Shown in pieces: positions 45,901 to 53,183 of a stretch of DNA of 64,000 nucleotides. This stretch comes from Bacteroidetes bacterium 41-46 (GTDB lineage Bacteria > Bacteroidota > Bacteroidia > Bacteroidales > UBA932). A program made the position numbers and the translations under genes. The stretch covers positions 32,837-96,836 of the forward strand of contig MKTA01000008.1 of NCBI GenBank assembly GCA_001897515.1, given 5' to 3'. The notes beneath the pieces are model-generated. The model had not been told where the DNA came from and searched no databases. It saw nothing but the letters and a program-made list of their open reading frames with translations. Position 1 is the stretch's first letter. Each line of letters starts with the position of its first letter.

Positions 45901-46099
45901 GACTCTTGCTTATAACTTGCCCAAAAATATTGTCAGCAAGGTTAAACTTGCAAACGCAAGGGTATATTTCAATGGTTCTAACCTCTTCACAATGGCCGCA
46001 TACGATGTATACGATCCTGAGGTTAACGAATATGGCACAAGAGGATGGGAAATTCCTCTGGGCAAGACTTATACATTCGGCGTTGAATTCACATTCTAA
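42968..46099 (+). CDS. SusC/RagA-family TonB-linked outer membrane transporter
   Basis: A 1043-residue receptor. A signal peptide (ending IGWAQ) is followed by a carboxypeptidase-like beta-sandwich (RVTGTVTSSDDGSPVPYATILVKG...LVFSYIGYRTQEV, about residues 22-100), then TonB box and plug (ALDEVMVVAYGTATKG; RIRGIGSMNASNEPLYVVDGVPV-type block; DAAASALYGSRAANGVIVITTKRGK) and the barrel ending in TFGVEFTF. With the SusD partner it forms a lidded importer for glycans or peptides. There is no glycoside hydrolase or sulfatase in the neighbourhood, so the substrate is unknown; a non-glycan substrate is possible. Confidence 0.97.
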   Translation: MKKSILIVLSVLLVNIGWAQMRVTGTVTSSDDGSPVPYATILVKGVRGAGANTDLDGKYTLTNVPADAVLVFSYIGYRTQEVPIAGRAVVNVVLSPDALALDEVMVVAYGTATKGTFTGAASVVKSDAIRDVPTLSFENAMNGKVAGMQITTTSGQAGATSSIRVRGIGSMNASNEPLYVVDGVPVVSGNVTQMGIYTTNNVMSTINPSDIESVTVLKDAAASALYGSRAANGVIVITTKRGKLGKTTVNFKASVGITPSFATDNFEAATTEQQVEMYYENFWNADVYYRGRTEAVASTNALKQLNNRFNKHGYVFSAPDNTVNSLTITGDRAGQYFNWDDVLFRTAVYHSYDLSVSGATDASNYYSSLSYTKNLGRSVINEYDRITGRVNLTQKVGKFVEFATNINIARSNMEGFNDTRATGSNYFMQSRNLLWGLYWPTDYKTGAPWTARYGSYAYNPIYYNNEWENNSRTLRISANESVTVKILPELQLKSIFSYDNTQTQDHIYYSKLHFSGSSVGGSVSEMVTNINKWVSSTTLNYNKEFAKRHNVGVLVGWEVEENKSEFARATGTNLPTSALHTVATAGKLDANAYFWGNTMVSMLSRAEYNYDNKYYISGSYRRDGSSRLSPSARWGNFWSVAGSWRIDKENFMKNIDFISSLRLRGSYGVNGTLPSSNYGWRSLTTYGDKYMEQPGSGVSTIADANLSWETSYTSNLALEFGLFDQRLTGSVEVFNRDSRNLLQDVPISRVTGFGSTLKNVGEINNKGVEIELNGDIIKTQDIVWSAGITASAIKSTVTKLYGGQDIIWYDPTGGDSRAKFIYKEGESTLALYGREWAGVERETGKNLWFLNNSNTADLTVDGRPATYDYTKASEKIIGNIHPKLFGGINTSVEWKGLSLALNFTYKLGGQTYDAVGRDVTDDGYYWERIVSRDQYENRWTPQNKDAKYPMRIAIDLEDVNQRSTRHMHKADYLRLKNMTLAYNLPKNIVSKVKLANARVYFNGSNLFTMAAYDVYDPEVNEYGTRGWEIPLGKTYTFGVEFTF

Positions 46100-46116
46100 T
46101 TAAAAAAGTTGCAACA

Positions 46117-47580
46117 ATGAAAAAGATAAATATTTCAATAATTTTGATGAGCATTGTGCTGCTTTCGTCGTGTAATGGTTTTCTGGATGTTAAGCCTAGT
46201 AACTCTGCTGCATCCGAGACATCTATTACCAACGTTAACGACGCGGGTGTCGCAATCAACGGTCTGATTAGTAAGATGTCATCTGCTGACTACTATGGCC
46301 GTAACTTTATAATGTACGGAGATGCCAAGGGTGGAGATTTTGCCATCCGTTCTCAGGGTAGAGGACTAGATGCTCTTTACACATTTAACCACTCTGCCAC
46401 CTCTAACTCTTATTCAGGATACTGGAATCAGATATATCACAATATCCTTCAGGCTAATAATATTATCCTTAATATTAATAAGCTGGAGGCAGATGGTAAG
46501 GGATCAACTGCTTTAAGCTCATACAAAGGTCAGGCTTTAACAGCCAGAGCACTGATGTATTTTGACCTTGTAAGGCTTTATGGCAAACCTTACAATATGG
46601 ATAAGGCATCTTACGGAGTTCCGCTCATTCTTGAGCCTCTTGATGCTGCCGCTCAGCCTACCAGAAATTCTGTTGAGGAGGTTTATACTCAAATATTAAA
46701 GGACCTCAAAGATGCAGAACCAATGCTTTCAAAATCAGTGTCAAAAGGTTATCTAAACTATTATGCAAATCTGGCTATTCAGGGAAGAGTATATCTCCAT
46801 ATGGATAGGTTTGATGATGCACTAACAGCAGCAGAGATAATTATAAATGACAAAAAGTACACCCTATATACTAATGATAAGTGGGTTGCCTCTTGGTCAC
46901 TTGAAGGCGGATCAGAATCAATATTTGAACTGGCAATGTATGTCTCGGAGGGAGATCTTAGGACAGGATCTCTTGGATATTATCTGTTAAGAAACGGTAA
47001 AATTACCGGTGCAATGGGCTGGTTTATGGCCAGTGACTACTATCTTGCAAGACTAGGCGAAGATGCCGATGATGTAAGATGGGGCATAATGGACTACGAT
47101 GAGTCTGCAAATGACAGATTTGGCTCTTGCCTGAAGTATGCAGGAGTAGATCTTAAAGGAGACAAAGGATCAACATCTGCTGTAAATATTAAGGTAATTC
47201 GCTTGTCTGAGGTTTATCTGATGGCAGCTGAGGCTGCTTTCAGAAAGGCAACTCCTGATAAAACAAAGGCGGCTGACTATCTTAATGCAATAAGAAAGAG
47301 AGCTCCAAATCTTGATCCTGCCGATGCTACGACAGTAACTCTTGATATGATTATTGATGAAAGGAGCAAAGAGTTGTTTGCAGAGGGTCACAGATATTTT
47401 GACATGTTGCGTCTAAACAGAACTATTGAGTTCAATGACGACTTCATCTCTCCGGCTGTTCAGATCAGCCACAGAACAAAGACAATCAACAGGACATTCT
47501 ATAAGGCTATTCTTCCGATTTCTCAGGCTGAAATGGATGCTAACCCTGCGATTGCGGCCCAACAAAATAATGGTTATTAA
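46117..47580 (+). CDS. SusD/RagB-family surface lipoprotein
   Basis: A 487-residue lipoprotein (lipobox IVLLSSC) that would form the lid of the SusC transporter on the cell surface. The family blocks NGFLDVKPSNS, YWNQIYHNILQANNIILNI, ALTARALMYFDLVRLYGKPYN and ERSKELFAEGHRYFDMLRLN are present, with tetratricopeptide-like helices. It starts 17 bases after susC. No transcription regulator is adjacent. Confidence 0.97.
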   Translation: MKKINISIILMSIVLLSSCNGFLDVKPSNSAASETSITNVNDAGVAINGLISKMSSADYYGRNFIMYGDAKGGDFAIRSQGRGLDALYTFNHSATSNSYSGYWNQIYHNILQANNIILNINKLEADGKGSTALSSYKGQALTARALMYFDLVRLYGKPYNMDKASYGVPLILEPLDAAAQPTRNSVEEVYTQILKDLKDAEPMLSKSVSKGYLNYYANLAIQGRVYLHMDRFDDALTAAEIIINDKKYTLYTNDKWVASWSLEGGSESIFELAMYVSEGDLRTGSLGYYLLRNGKITGAMGWFMASDYYLARLGEDADDVRWGIMDYDESANDRFGSCLKYAGVDLKGDKGSTSAVNIKVIRLSEVYLMAAEAAFRKATPDKTKAADYLNAIRKRAPNLDPADATTVTLDMIIDERSKELFAEGHRYFDMLRLNRTIEFNDDFISPAVQISHRTKTINRTFYKAILPISQAEMDANPAIAAQQNNGY

Positions 47581-47596
47581 AAAGGTTATGCTCCCT

Positions 47597-47631
47597 AAAG
47601 AGGCTGCCCCGCTAAGGCAGCCTCTTTTTTT
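47597..47631 (+). terminator. Terminator after the SusC/SusD pair
   Basis: AGAGGCTGCC (47599-47608) and GGCAGCCTCT (47616-47625) followed by TTTTTT. Confidence 0.95.
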
Positions 47632-47654
47632 AGGGAAAATTGGTGCTTTTATTC

Positions 47655-47662
47655 TATATTTG
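47655..47662 (+). promoter_or_regulatory. -7 box of the hut operon
   Basis: TATATTTG, 38 bases before the hutH start codon. The -33 element is not clear. Confidence 0.5.
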
Positions 47663-47700
47663 TAGGATTATATCAAAAATTATTATAAAATATAAGCTAT

Positions 47701-49191
47701 ATGGACTCTTTTCATTTAAGCCTGAAACATCATTCGCTTCAAGAAATATTTGAACTCTCTCAGGGAGAGAAAAGGATATCACTCTCACCGGAGCTCTTAA
47801 AAAGAGTAGCCGATTGCAGAGATTACCTTGATAAGCGGATGGAGAGTCAGCAAGAGCCTATATATGGAATAACCACCGGTTTTGGGTCGCTTTGCAATGT
47901 TACTGTTGATAAAACACAGCTTTCTCAGTTGCAGAAGAATCTTGTAATGTCTCACGCCTGTGGTTTAGGTGAGGAGGTACCTGCATCCATAGTAAGATTG
48001 ATGATGCTTTTAAAAATAAAATCTCTGTCTTACGGATATTCGGGAGTAAGGGTTGAAACAGTACAGAGGCTTACCGATATGTATAATGAAGGGGTTACGC
48101 CAATTGTTTACCAACAGGGATCGTTGGGGGCGTCAGGAGATCTTGCACCTCTTGCAAATATGTCCCTTCCTCTGATTGGTATGGGAGAGGTATATTATAA
48201 GAGAGAGAAGAGAGAGGCTTCTGAAGTAAACTCAATATTTGGATGGATGCCTCTTGAACTTGCCTCAAAAGAGGGGCTGGCATTACTTAACGGAACTCAG
48301 TTTATGCTTGCATACAGCATATATAATTATGTTAAGGCAAGGAGACTGGTTGAGCTTGCAGATATGGTAGCGGCTCTCTCATTAGATGCATTTGACGGAA
48401 GAATTGAGCCGTTTACTCCTGGTGTACATGCTATTAGAGCACACAAGGGTCAGATTGAGGTTGCTGAAAACATGAAGAGATTGCTTGATGGTAGCGAGAT
48501 AGCATTAAGATACAAGGCACATGTACAGGATCCATACTCATTTAGATGCGTCCCTCAGGTTCATGGTGCAACGAGGGATGCTTTAAGATATATTGAAACA
48601 GCATTTGAGACAGAGTTAAATAGTGCAACAGACAATCCGACAATCCTTCCGGAGGAGGATTTGATTGTATCGGCAGGTAACTTTCACGGGCAACCCCTTG
48701 CCCTGCCGCTGGACATGCTCTCTATTGCTATGGCTGAATTAGGAAGCATATCTGAGAGAAGAACATATCAGCTTATCTCCGGAAAAAGGGGGCTGCCCTC
48801 TTTTTTGGTTGCACATCCGGGACTGAATTCCGGTTTTATGATTCCACAGTACACACAAGCCTCTGTTGTTAGCCAGAATAAGCAGCTGGCCACACCTTCC
48901 TGCGTTGATACGATAGACTCTTCGCAGGGACAGGAGGACCATGTAAGCATGGGGGCAAACTCCGCTACAAAATGCTACAGAGTTGTAGAGAATGTTGAAA
49001 AAATTCTTGGAATTGAATTAATGAATGCTGCACAGGCAATTGAATTCAGGAGGCCTTTAAAATCTTCTGATATTTTGGAGAAATTTCTTGCCGATTATAG
49101 ATCTGTTGTTCCTTTTATTGAGGAAGATGATGTTATGTATATACACATGAGGAGGTCTCAGGAGTTTTTGAGCTCATTCATAATCAATTAA
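47701..49191 (+). CDS. hutH: Histidine ammonia-lyase
   Basis: A 496-residue enzyme that turns histidine into trans-urocanate and ammonia. The cofactor MIO forms from Ala144-Ser145-Gly146 in GSLGASGDLAPLA. The active-site loop GITTGFGSL (Tyr in YGITTG), the RVETVQRLTDMYNEGVTPIV helix and DNPTI motif are present. Full length. It leads hutI with a 3-base gap; the MBL-fold gene and ftcD follow. Confidence 0.97.
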   Translation: MDSFHLSLKHHSLQEIFELSQGEKRISLSPELLKRVADCRDYLDKRMESQQEPIYGITTGFGSLCNVTVDKTQLSQLQKNLVMSHACGLGEEVPASIVRLMMLLKIKSLSYGYSGVRVETVQRLTDMYNEGVTPIVYQQGSLGASGDLAPLANMSLPLIGMGEVYYKREKREASEVNSIFGWMPLELASKEGLALLNGTQFMLAYSIYNYVKARRLVELADMVAALSLDAFDGRIEPFTPGVHAIRAHKGQIEVAENMKRLLDGSEIALRYKAHVQDPYSFRCVPQVHGATRDALRYIETAFETELNSATDNPTILPEEDLIVSAGNFHGQPLALPLDMLSIAMAELGSISERRTYQLISGKRGLPSFLVAHPGLNSGFMIPQYTQASVVSQNKQLATPSCVDTIDSSQGQEDHVSMGANSATKCYRVVENVEKILGIELMNAAQAIEFRRPLKSSDILEKFLADYRSVVPFIEEDDVMYIHMRRSQEFLSSFIIN

Positions 49192-49194
49192 CTG

Positions 49195-50466
49195 ATGAAA
49201 AGGATTTTTGTAAATATTGGTAAACTTGTACAGGTTGAGAACAGAGAAGCAGTTCTGAAAAGGTGCGGCAAAGAGATGTCGGATCTGGATATTATTGAGA
49301 ATGCCTATTTAGCTATTGATGGGGAGGTAATAAGTGATTTCGGATCTATGGAGACGCTCTCCAGACTTTCAGAAAATGGGGTTGAATACTGGCTGGAAAA
49401 TATGGCTGATGAGGTTGTGGATATGAAGGGGGCAATAATTATGCCGGGCTTTTGTGACTCCCATACTCACCTTGTATTTGCAGGAAGCAGGGAAAGGGAA
49501 TTTATTGATAAAATTAAAGGATTATCATATAAAGAGATAGCTGCAAGAGGTGGCGGAATACTCAATTCGGCTCAGCTTCTACATAATACAACTGAGGAAG
49601 AGTTGTTAAGACAGAGTCATGCAAGAGCATGTGAAATTATTTCATTTGGAACTAGTGCTATAGAGATTAAGAGTGGGTATGGGCTTAATCCTCAGGATGA
49701 GATAAAGATGCTGAGAGTGGCTAAAAGACTTGGAGAGATTACTCCGCTGACAGTTAAAACCACTTTCCTTGGTGCCCATGCTCTTCCGGCAAGATTTGCC
49801 GGAAACAGGGAGGAGTATGTTAACGAGATAATTAATGAGATGATTCCTGTTATTGCCGCTGAGGATCTTGCAGATTTCATTGATGTTTTCACGGAGGAGG
49901 GTTTCTTTTCTGTAGAGGACACCGATAGAATCCTTAATGCCGGGATGAAGTACGGGCTTAGGGCAAAAGTTCATGCAAACCAGATGAGTTTCTCCGGAGG
50001 AGTACAAGTTGGTGTTAAATATAATGCAATATCTGTGGACCACCTGGAGTTTACCGGAGAGGAAGAGTTTGCTCTTCTGAAGGATAGCGATACAATGGCA
50101 ACGTTGCTCCCTGGTTCTACTTTCTTTCTTGAGATGGAGTATGCTCCGGCGAGAAGGATGATTGAGAGTGGGCTGGCTGTGGCAATTGCTACCAATTACA
50201 ACCCGGGATCTTCGCCTTATGGAGATATGCGGTTTATGATGGGACTTGCAGCTTTGAAATACAAGATGACTACAGAGGAGATTATAAACGCCGTAACAAT
50301 TAACGGTGCTTATGCAATGGGTCTTTCTGAGAGCCACGGATCCATTGCCAGAGGGAAGCGGGCAGATTTCAATGTGATAAAGGAGATCCCTTCACTGGAC
50401 TTCATTCCATATTCATTTACATCGCCACTAGTTGAACAGATTTGGATAGGCGGTGTTAAAATATAA
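49195..50466 (+). CDS. hutI: Imidazolonepropionase
   Basis: A 423-residue amidohydrolase that opens 4-imidazolone-5-propionate to N-formimino-glutamate. Metal-site motifs: FCDSHTHLVFAGSRE, IEIKSGYGL, VHANQMSFSGG (His), SVDHLEF (His), and the late TNYNPGSSPYGDM. Step 3 of histidine degradation; step 2 (urocanase, hutU) is not in this window. Confidence 0.97.
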   Translation: MKRIFVNIGKLVQVENREAVLKRCGKEMSDLDIIENAYLAIDGEVISDFGSMETLSRLSENGVEYWLENMADEVVDMKGAIIMPGFCDSHTHLVFAGSREREFIDKIKGLSYKEIAARGGGILNSAQLLHNTTEEELLRQSHARACEIISFGTSAIEIKSGYGLNPQDEIKMLRVAKRLGEITPLTVKTTFLGAHALPARFAGNREEYVNEIINEMIPVIAAEDLADFIDVFTEEGFFSVEDTDRILNAGMKYGLRAKVHANQMSFSGGVQVGVKYNAISVDHLEFTGEEEFALLKDSDTMATLLPGSTFFLEMEYAPARRMIESGLAVAIATNYNPGSSPYGDMRFMMGLAALKYKMTTEEIINAVTINGAYAMGLSESHGSIARGKRADFNVIKEIPSLDFIPYSFTSPLVEQIWIGGVKI

Positions 50467-50495
50467 ATATAATTAAGGGTTAAATTTTTAAGATT

Positions 50496-51140
50496 ATGAC
50501 AAGATTCACAACACCGATTGGCGAAATTGCCATACTGCATCTGGGGCACGCCTCTCTTTTAATTCAATGGGAGGGAAAAAATATATTTATTGATCCTTAT
50601 AGCGAGGTGGCAGACTACTCTCTGCAGCCAAAGGCAGATTTAATACTTTTAACTCATCACCATTATGATCACCTGGACAATAAAGCACTTGTCCATATAG
50701 ATTCTGAAAGAACAGTTTATATCACAAGTGTGGAGGCTGCCAAGAGCATTCATGGTGCAAATGCACTTAAACAGGGAGACTCCTTCAATTATGAGGGTAT
50801 AGAAATAAAGGCTGTATATGCTTATAATATTGAGAACAGAAGAGATGACGGGCTGCCGTTTCATCCGAGAGGTGAGGGAAATGGGTATATTATGGATTTT
50901 GGGGGGTATATAATATATATTGCCGGTGATACAGAGATCATCCCGGAGATGAGGGAGCTTGGCAAGATTGACCTTGCTTTTCTACCGAAAAACCTGCCCT
51001 ATACAATGAGTGATGAGATGTTTATTAAAGCGGTTAATTTGATAAAACCAGCAAAAGTTTTTCCGTACCACTTTTTTGAATTAGATAAAGAGAGTTTAAT
51101 GTCAAAGATGCCTGAGGGTGTTGTTATGATTACTCAGTAG
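50496..51140 (+). CDS. MBL-fold metallo-hydrolase, UlaG/YtkL-like
   Basis: A 214-residue metallo-beta-lactamase-fold protein. HLGHASLLIQWEGKNIFIDPYSE opens it and LTHHHYDHLDNK (HxHxDH) is the zinc site; later DTEIIPEM (Asp ligand) and VFPYHFFE complete it. The family is close to UlaG/YtkL-type hydrolases; the substrate is unknown. It lies between hutI and ftcD with 29- and 32-base gaps, so it is probably part of the hut transcript, where a role in removing a by-product is possible. Confidence 0.88.
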   Translation: MTRFTTPIGEIAILHLGHASLLIQWEGKNIFIDPYSEVADYSLQPKADLILLTHHHYDHLDNKALVHIDSERTVYITSVEAAKSIHGANALKQGDSFNYEGIEIKAVYAYNIENRRDDGLPFHPRGEGNGYIMDFGGYIIYIAGDTEIIPEMRELGKIDLAFLPKNLPYTMSDEMFIKAVNLIKPAKVFPYHFFELDKESLMSKMPEGVVMITQ

Positions 51141-51172
51141 GGTTTAATATAAAGTAAATTAATTATATAGTA

Positions 51173-52876
51173 ATGCTTCAGAAACTAATAGAGTGCGTAC
51201 CTAATTTCAGTGAAGGTCGCAATATGCAGGTGATTAAACAGATCACAGATGAGATTGAAAAAGTTGAGGGTGTTAAACTCCTGAATGTTGACCCAGGTGC
51301 GGCAACAAACAGGACAGTGGTGACATTTGTAGGCTCTCCTGAGTCTGTATCAGAGGCGGCCTTTAGGGCGATTAAAAAGGCGGGTGAAGTTATTGACATG
51401 AGAGGACACCATGGCGAGCACCCAAGGATGGGCGCAACTGATGTATGCCCTTTTATCCCGATTGCAGGTATTACTATGGAGGAGACTGCAGAGTATGCCA
51501 GAGCATTAGCTAAAAGAGTAGGTGAGGAGCTTGAAATCCCTGTTTATTGCTATGAAAATGCAGCCTTTAAGCAAGAGAGAAAGAATCTTGCGAATTGCCG
51601 TTCCGGTGAATATGAGGGCCTTGCTAAAAGAATCCCTACATTGGAGTGGAGACCTGATTTCGGCCCAGCACAATTTAATGAGAGGGTTGCCGTAACCGGT
51701 GCTACTGCTATAGGTGCCCGTGATTTTCTCGTTGCTATTAACTATAACCTTAATACAACATCTACCAGAAGGGCAAATGCTATTGCATTTGACGTAAGGG
51801 AGAAGGGAAGAAAATTGAGAGAGGGTAATCCTATTACAGGTAAAATCGTTAAAGATGAGAAGGGCAATGATATTTGGGTACCGGGAACGTTAAAGGGATG
51901 TAAAGCGATAGGCTGGTTCATAGAGGAGTATGGAGTTGCTCAGGTTTCAATGAATGTAACCAATATTTCTCAAACTCCTGTTCATATTGCTTTTGATGAA
52001 GTTGTTGAGAAGGCAGCCGCCAGAGGGATAAGAGTTACAGGAAGTGAAATAGTGGGGCTGATTCCTAAGAAAGTTCTTATAGACGCCGGTAAACACTATC
52101 TTGCGAAGCAGCAGAGATCAGCCGGTATTGCTGAGGAGGAGATTATAAAGATTGCTGTTAAGTCAATGGGTTTAGATGATCTCAAGCCATTTAATCCTAG
52201 AGAGAGGGTTATTGAGTATTTGCTTGAAGAGGGTTCATCAGCTAAGTTAATTGATCTTACAGCAAAGGGTTTTGCAAATCTTACCGCCAGTGAATCACCA
52301 GCACCGGGAGGAGGTTCTGTTTCTGCATATATGGGTGCTCTCGGAGCAGCACTGGCAACCATGGTGGCAAACCTCTCATCACACAAAGCTGGATGGGACC
52401 ACAGATGGGAGGAGTTTTCAAAATGGGCTGAGAAGGGTCAGAATATTATGAATGAGATGCTATACCTTGTTGACGAGGATACAAACTCGTTTAATAAAAT
52501 CATGGAGGCATTTGGCCTGCCAAAAGAGAGTGATGCAGAAAAGGCTGCAAGAAGTTCAGCTATACAGGCTGCAACTCAGTACGCAACTGAGATTCCACTT
52601 AGAACTATGAAAGTTGCTTATTCAGCCTTTGACCTTATTGAGGAGATGGTAAAAGAGGGCAATCCCAATTCAGTTTCAGACGCAGGAGTTGGTGCCTTAG
52701 CCGTACGATCAGCTATCTACGGAGCATATATGAATGTAAGAATAAACTCGGTTGACCTTAAAGACCGTGCTATTGCAGACAAACTTGTTGCAGAGGCACA
52801 GGAGATCTACAATTTGACCGCCGGCCGCGAAAAACGTATTATAGATGCCGTGCTGGCAACACTCTCCTCAAAGTAA
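51173..52876 (+). CDS. ftcD: Glutamate formimidoyltransferase / formimidoyltetrahydrofolate cyclodeaminase fusion
   Basis: A 567-residue bifunctional enzyme. Residues 1 to about 330 are the formimidoyltransferase (LIECVPNFSEGRNMQVI, HGEHPRMGATDVCPFIPI, VTGATAIGARDFLVAINYNLNT), and residues about 355-567 the cyclodeaminase (FANLTASESPAPGGGSVSAYMGALGAALATMV, NPNSVSDAGVGALA). It transfers the formimino group of histidine breakdown to tetrahydrofolate and deaminates it, feeding one-carbon metabolism. The two-domain fusion is like the mammalian enzyme. Last gene of the hut cluster. Confidence 0.96.
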   Translation: MLQKLIECVPNFSEGRNMQVIKQITDEIEKVEGVKLLNVDPGAATNRTVVTFVGSPESVSEAAFRAIKKAGEVIDMRGHHGEHPRMGATDVCPFIPIAGITMEETAEYARALAKRVGEELEIPVYCYENAAFKQERKNLANCRSGEYEGLAKRIPTLEWRPDFGPAQFNERVAVTGATAIGARDFLVAINYNLNTTSTRRANAIAFDVREKGRKLREGNPITGKIVKDEKGNDIWVPGTLKGCKAIGWFIEEYGVAQVSMNVTNISQTPVHIAFDEVVEKAAARGIRVTGSEIVGLIPKKVLIDAGKHYLAKQQRSAGIAEEEIIKIAVKSMGLDDLKPFNPRERVIEYLLEEGSSAKLIDLTAKGFANLTASESPAPGGGSVSAYMGALGAALATMVANLSSHKAGWDHRWEEFSKWAEKGQNIMNEMLYLVDEDTNSFNKIMEAFGLPKESDAEKAARSSAIQAATQYATEIPLRTMKVAYSAFDLIEEMVKEGNPNSVSDAGVGALAVRSAIYGAYMNVRINSVDLKDRAIADKLVAEAQEIYNLTAGREKRIIDAVLATLSSK

Positions 52877-52900
52877 AAATTACACTAGAATTTTAAGAAA

Positions 52901-52928
52901 AGGTGTTCCCAAAAGGAGCACTTTTTTT
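52901..52928 (+). terminator. Terminator after ftcD
   Basis: GTGTTCC (52903-52909) pairs with GGAGCAC (52915-52921; one G-U pair), loop CAAAA, followed by TTTTTTT. Confidence 0.75.
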
Positions 52929-52932
52929 GAAT

Positions 52933-53117
52933 CCCCCCGTCAGAAGTCCTGTTAATACAAAGTTGAGCTTTTTTAGTCTTTTTCTCGCAGGTTTTTTCGG
53001 AAAAAAGGCCGAGGATGTTTGACGACCGGGAGGGAGGAGTTCCGCAGGCCCCGAAAAAAGCAAGAAAAAAAGCGTTAAGAAAAAGCGAATTGTATTAACA
53101 GGACTTCTGACGGGGGG
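52933..53117. repeat. Palindromic element with 28-base perfect inverted repeats
   Basis: The left arm begins CCCCCCGTCAGAAGTCCTG (52933-52960) and its perfect 28-base reverse complement is at 53090-53117. The arms continue inward as an imperfect stem through T/A-rich segments (for example TTTTTTCGG near 52992-53000 with CCGAAAAAA near 53051-53060), leaving a GC-rich tip with GACCGGGAGGGAGGAGT. It has no open frame of any size. The size of 185 bases, perfect outer arms and place between convergent genes fit a miniature inverted-repeat element or a large palindromic intergenic repeat. No target-site duplication is obvious. Confidence 0.7.
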
Positions 53118-53121
53118 AAGG

Positions 53122-53158
53122 GGCATAAAATAACAGGTGCCCCTTTTGGGAGCACCTG
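53122..53158 (-). terminator. Terminator of the PFOR gene
   Basis: On the minus strand AACAGGTGC-TCCC-AAAA-GGGGCACCTGTT forms a stem of 8 plus 3 base pairs with a bulged base, followed by ATTTTATG. It lies 26 bases after the PFOR stop. Confidence 0.75.
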
Positions 53159-53183
53159 TTTCTAATTAATATGGAAGTTGCTT

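Noticed and set aside
49642..50337. A 231-residue frame on the minus strand inside hutI
   Set aside because: Fully antisense to imidazolonepropionase motifs; low-complexity composition and no family match.
52933..53117. CRISPR or tandem repeat array
   Set aside because: There are only two copies of the arm, in inverted orientation, with no spacers.
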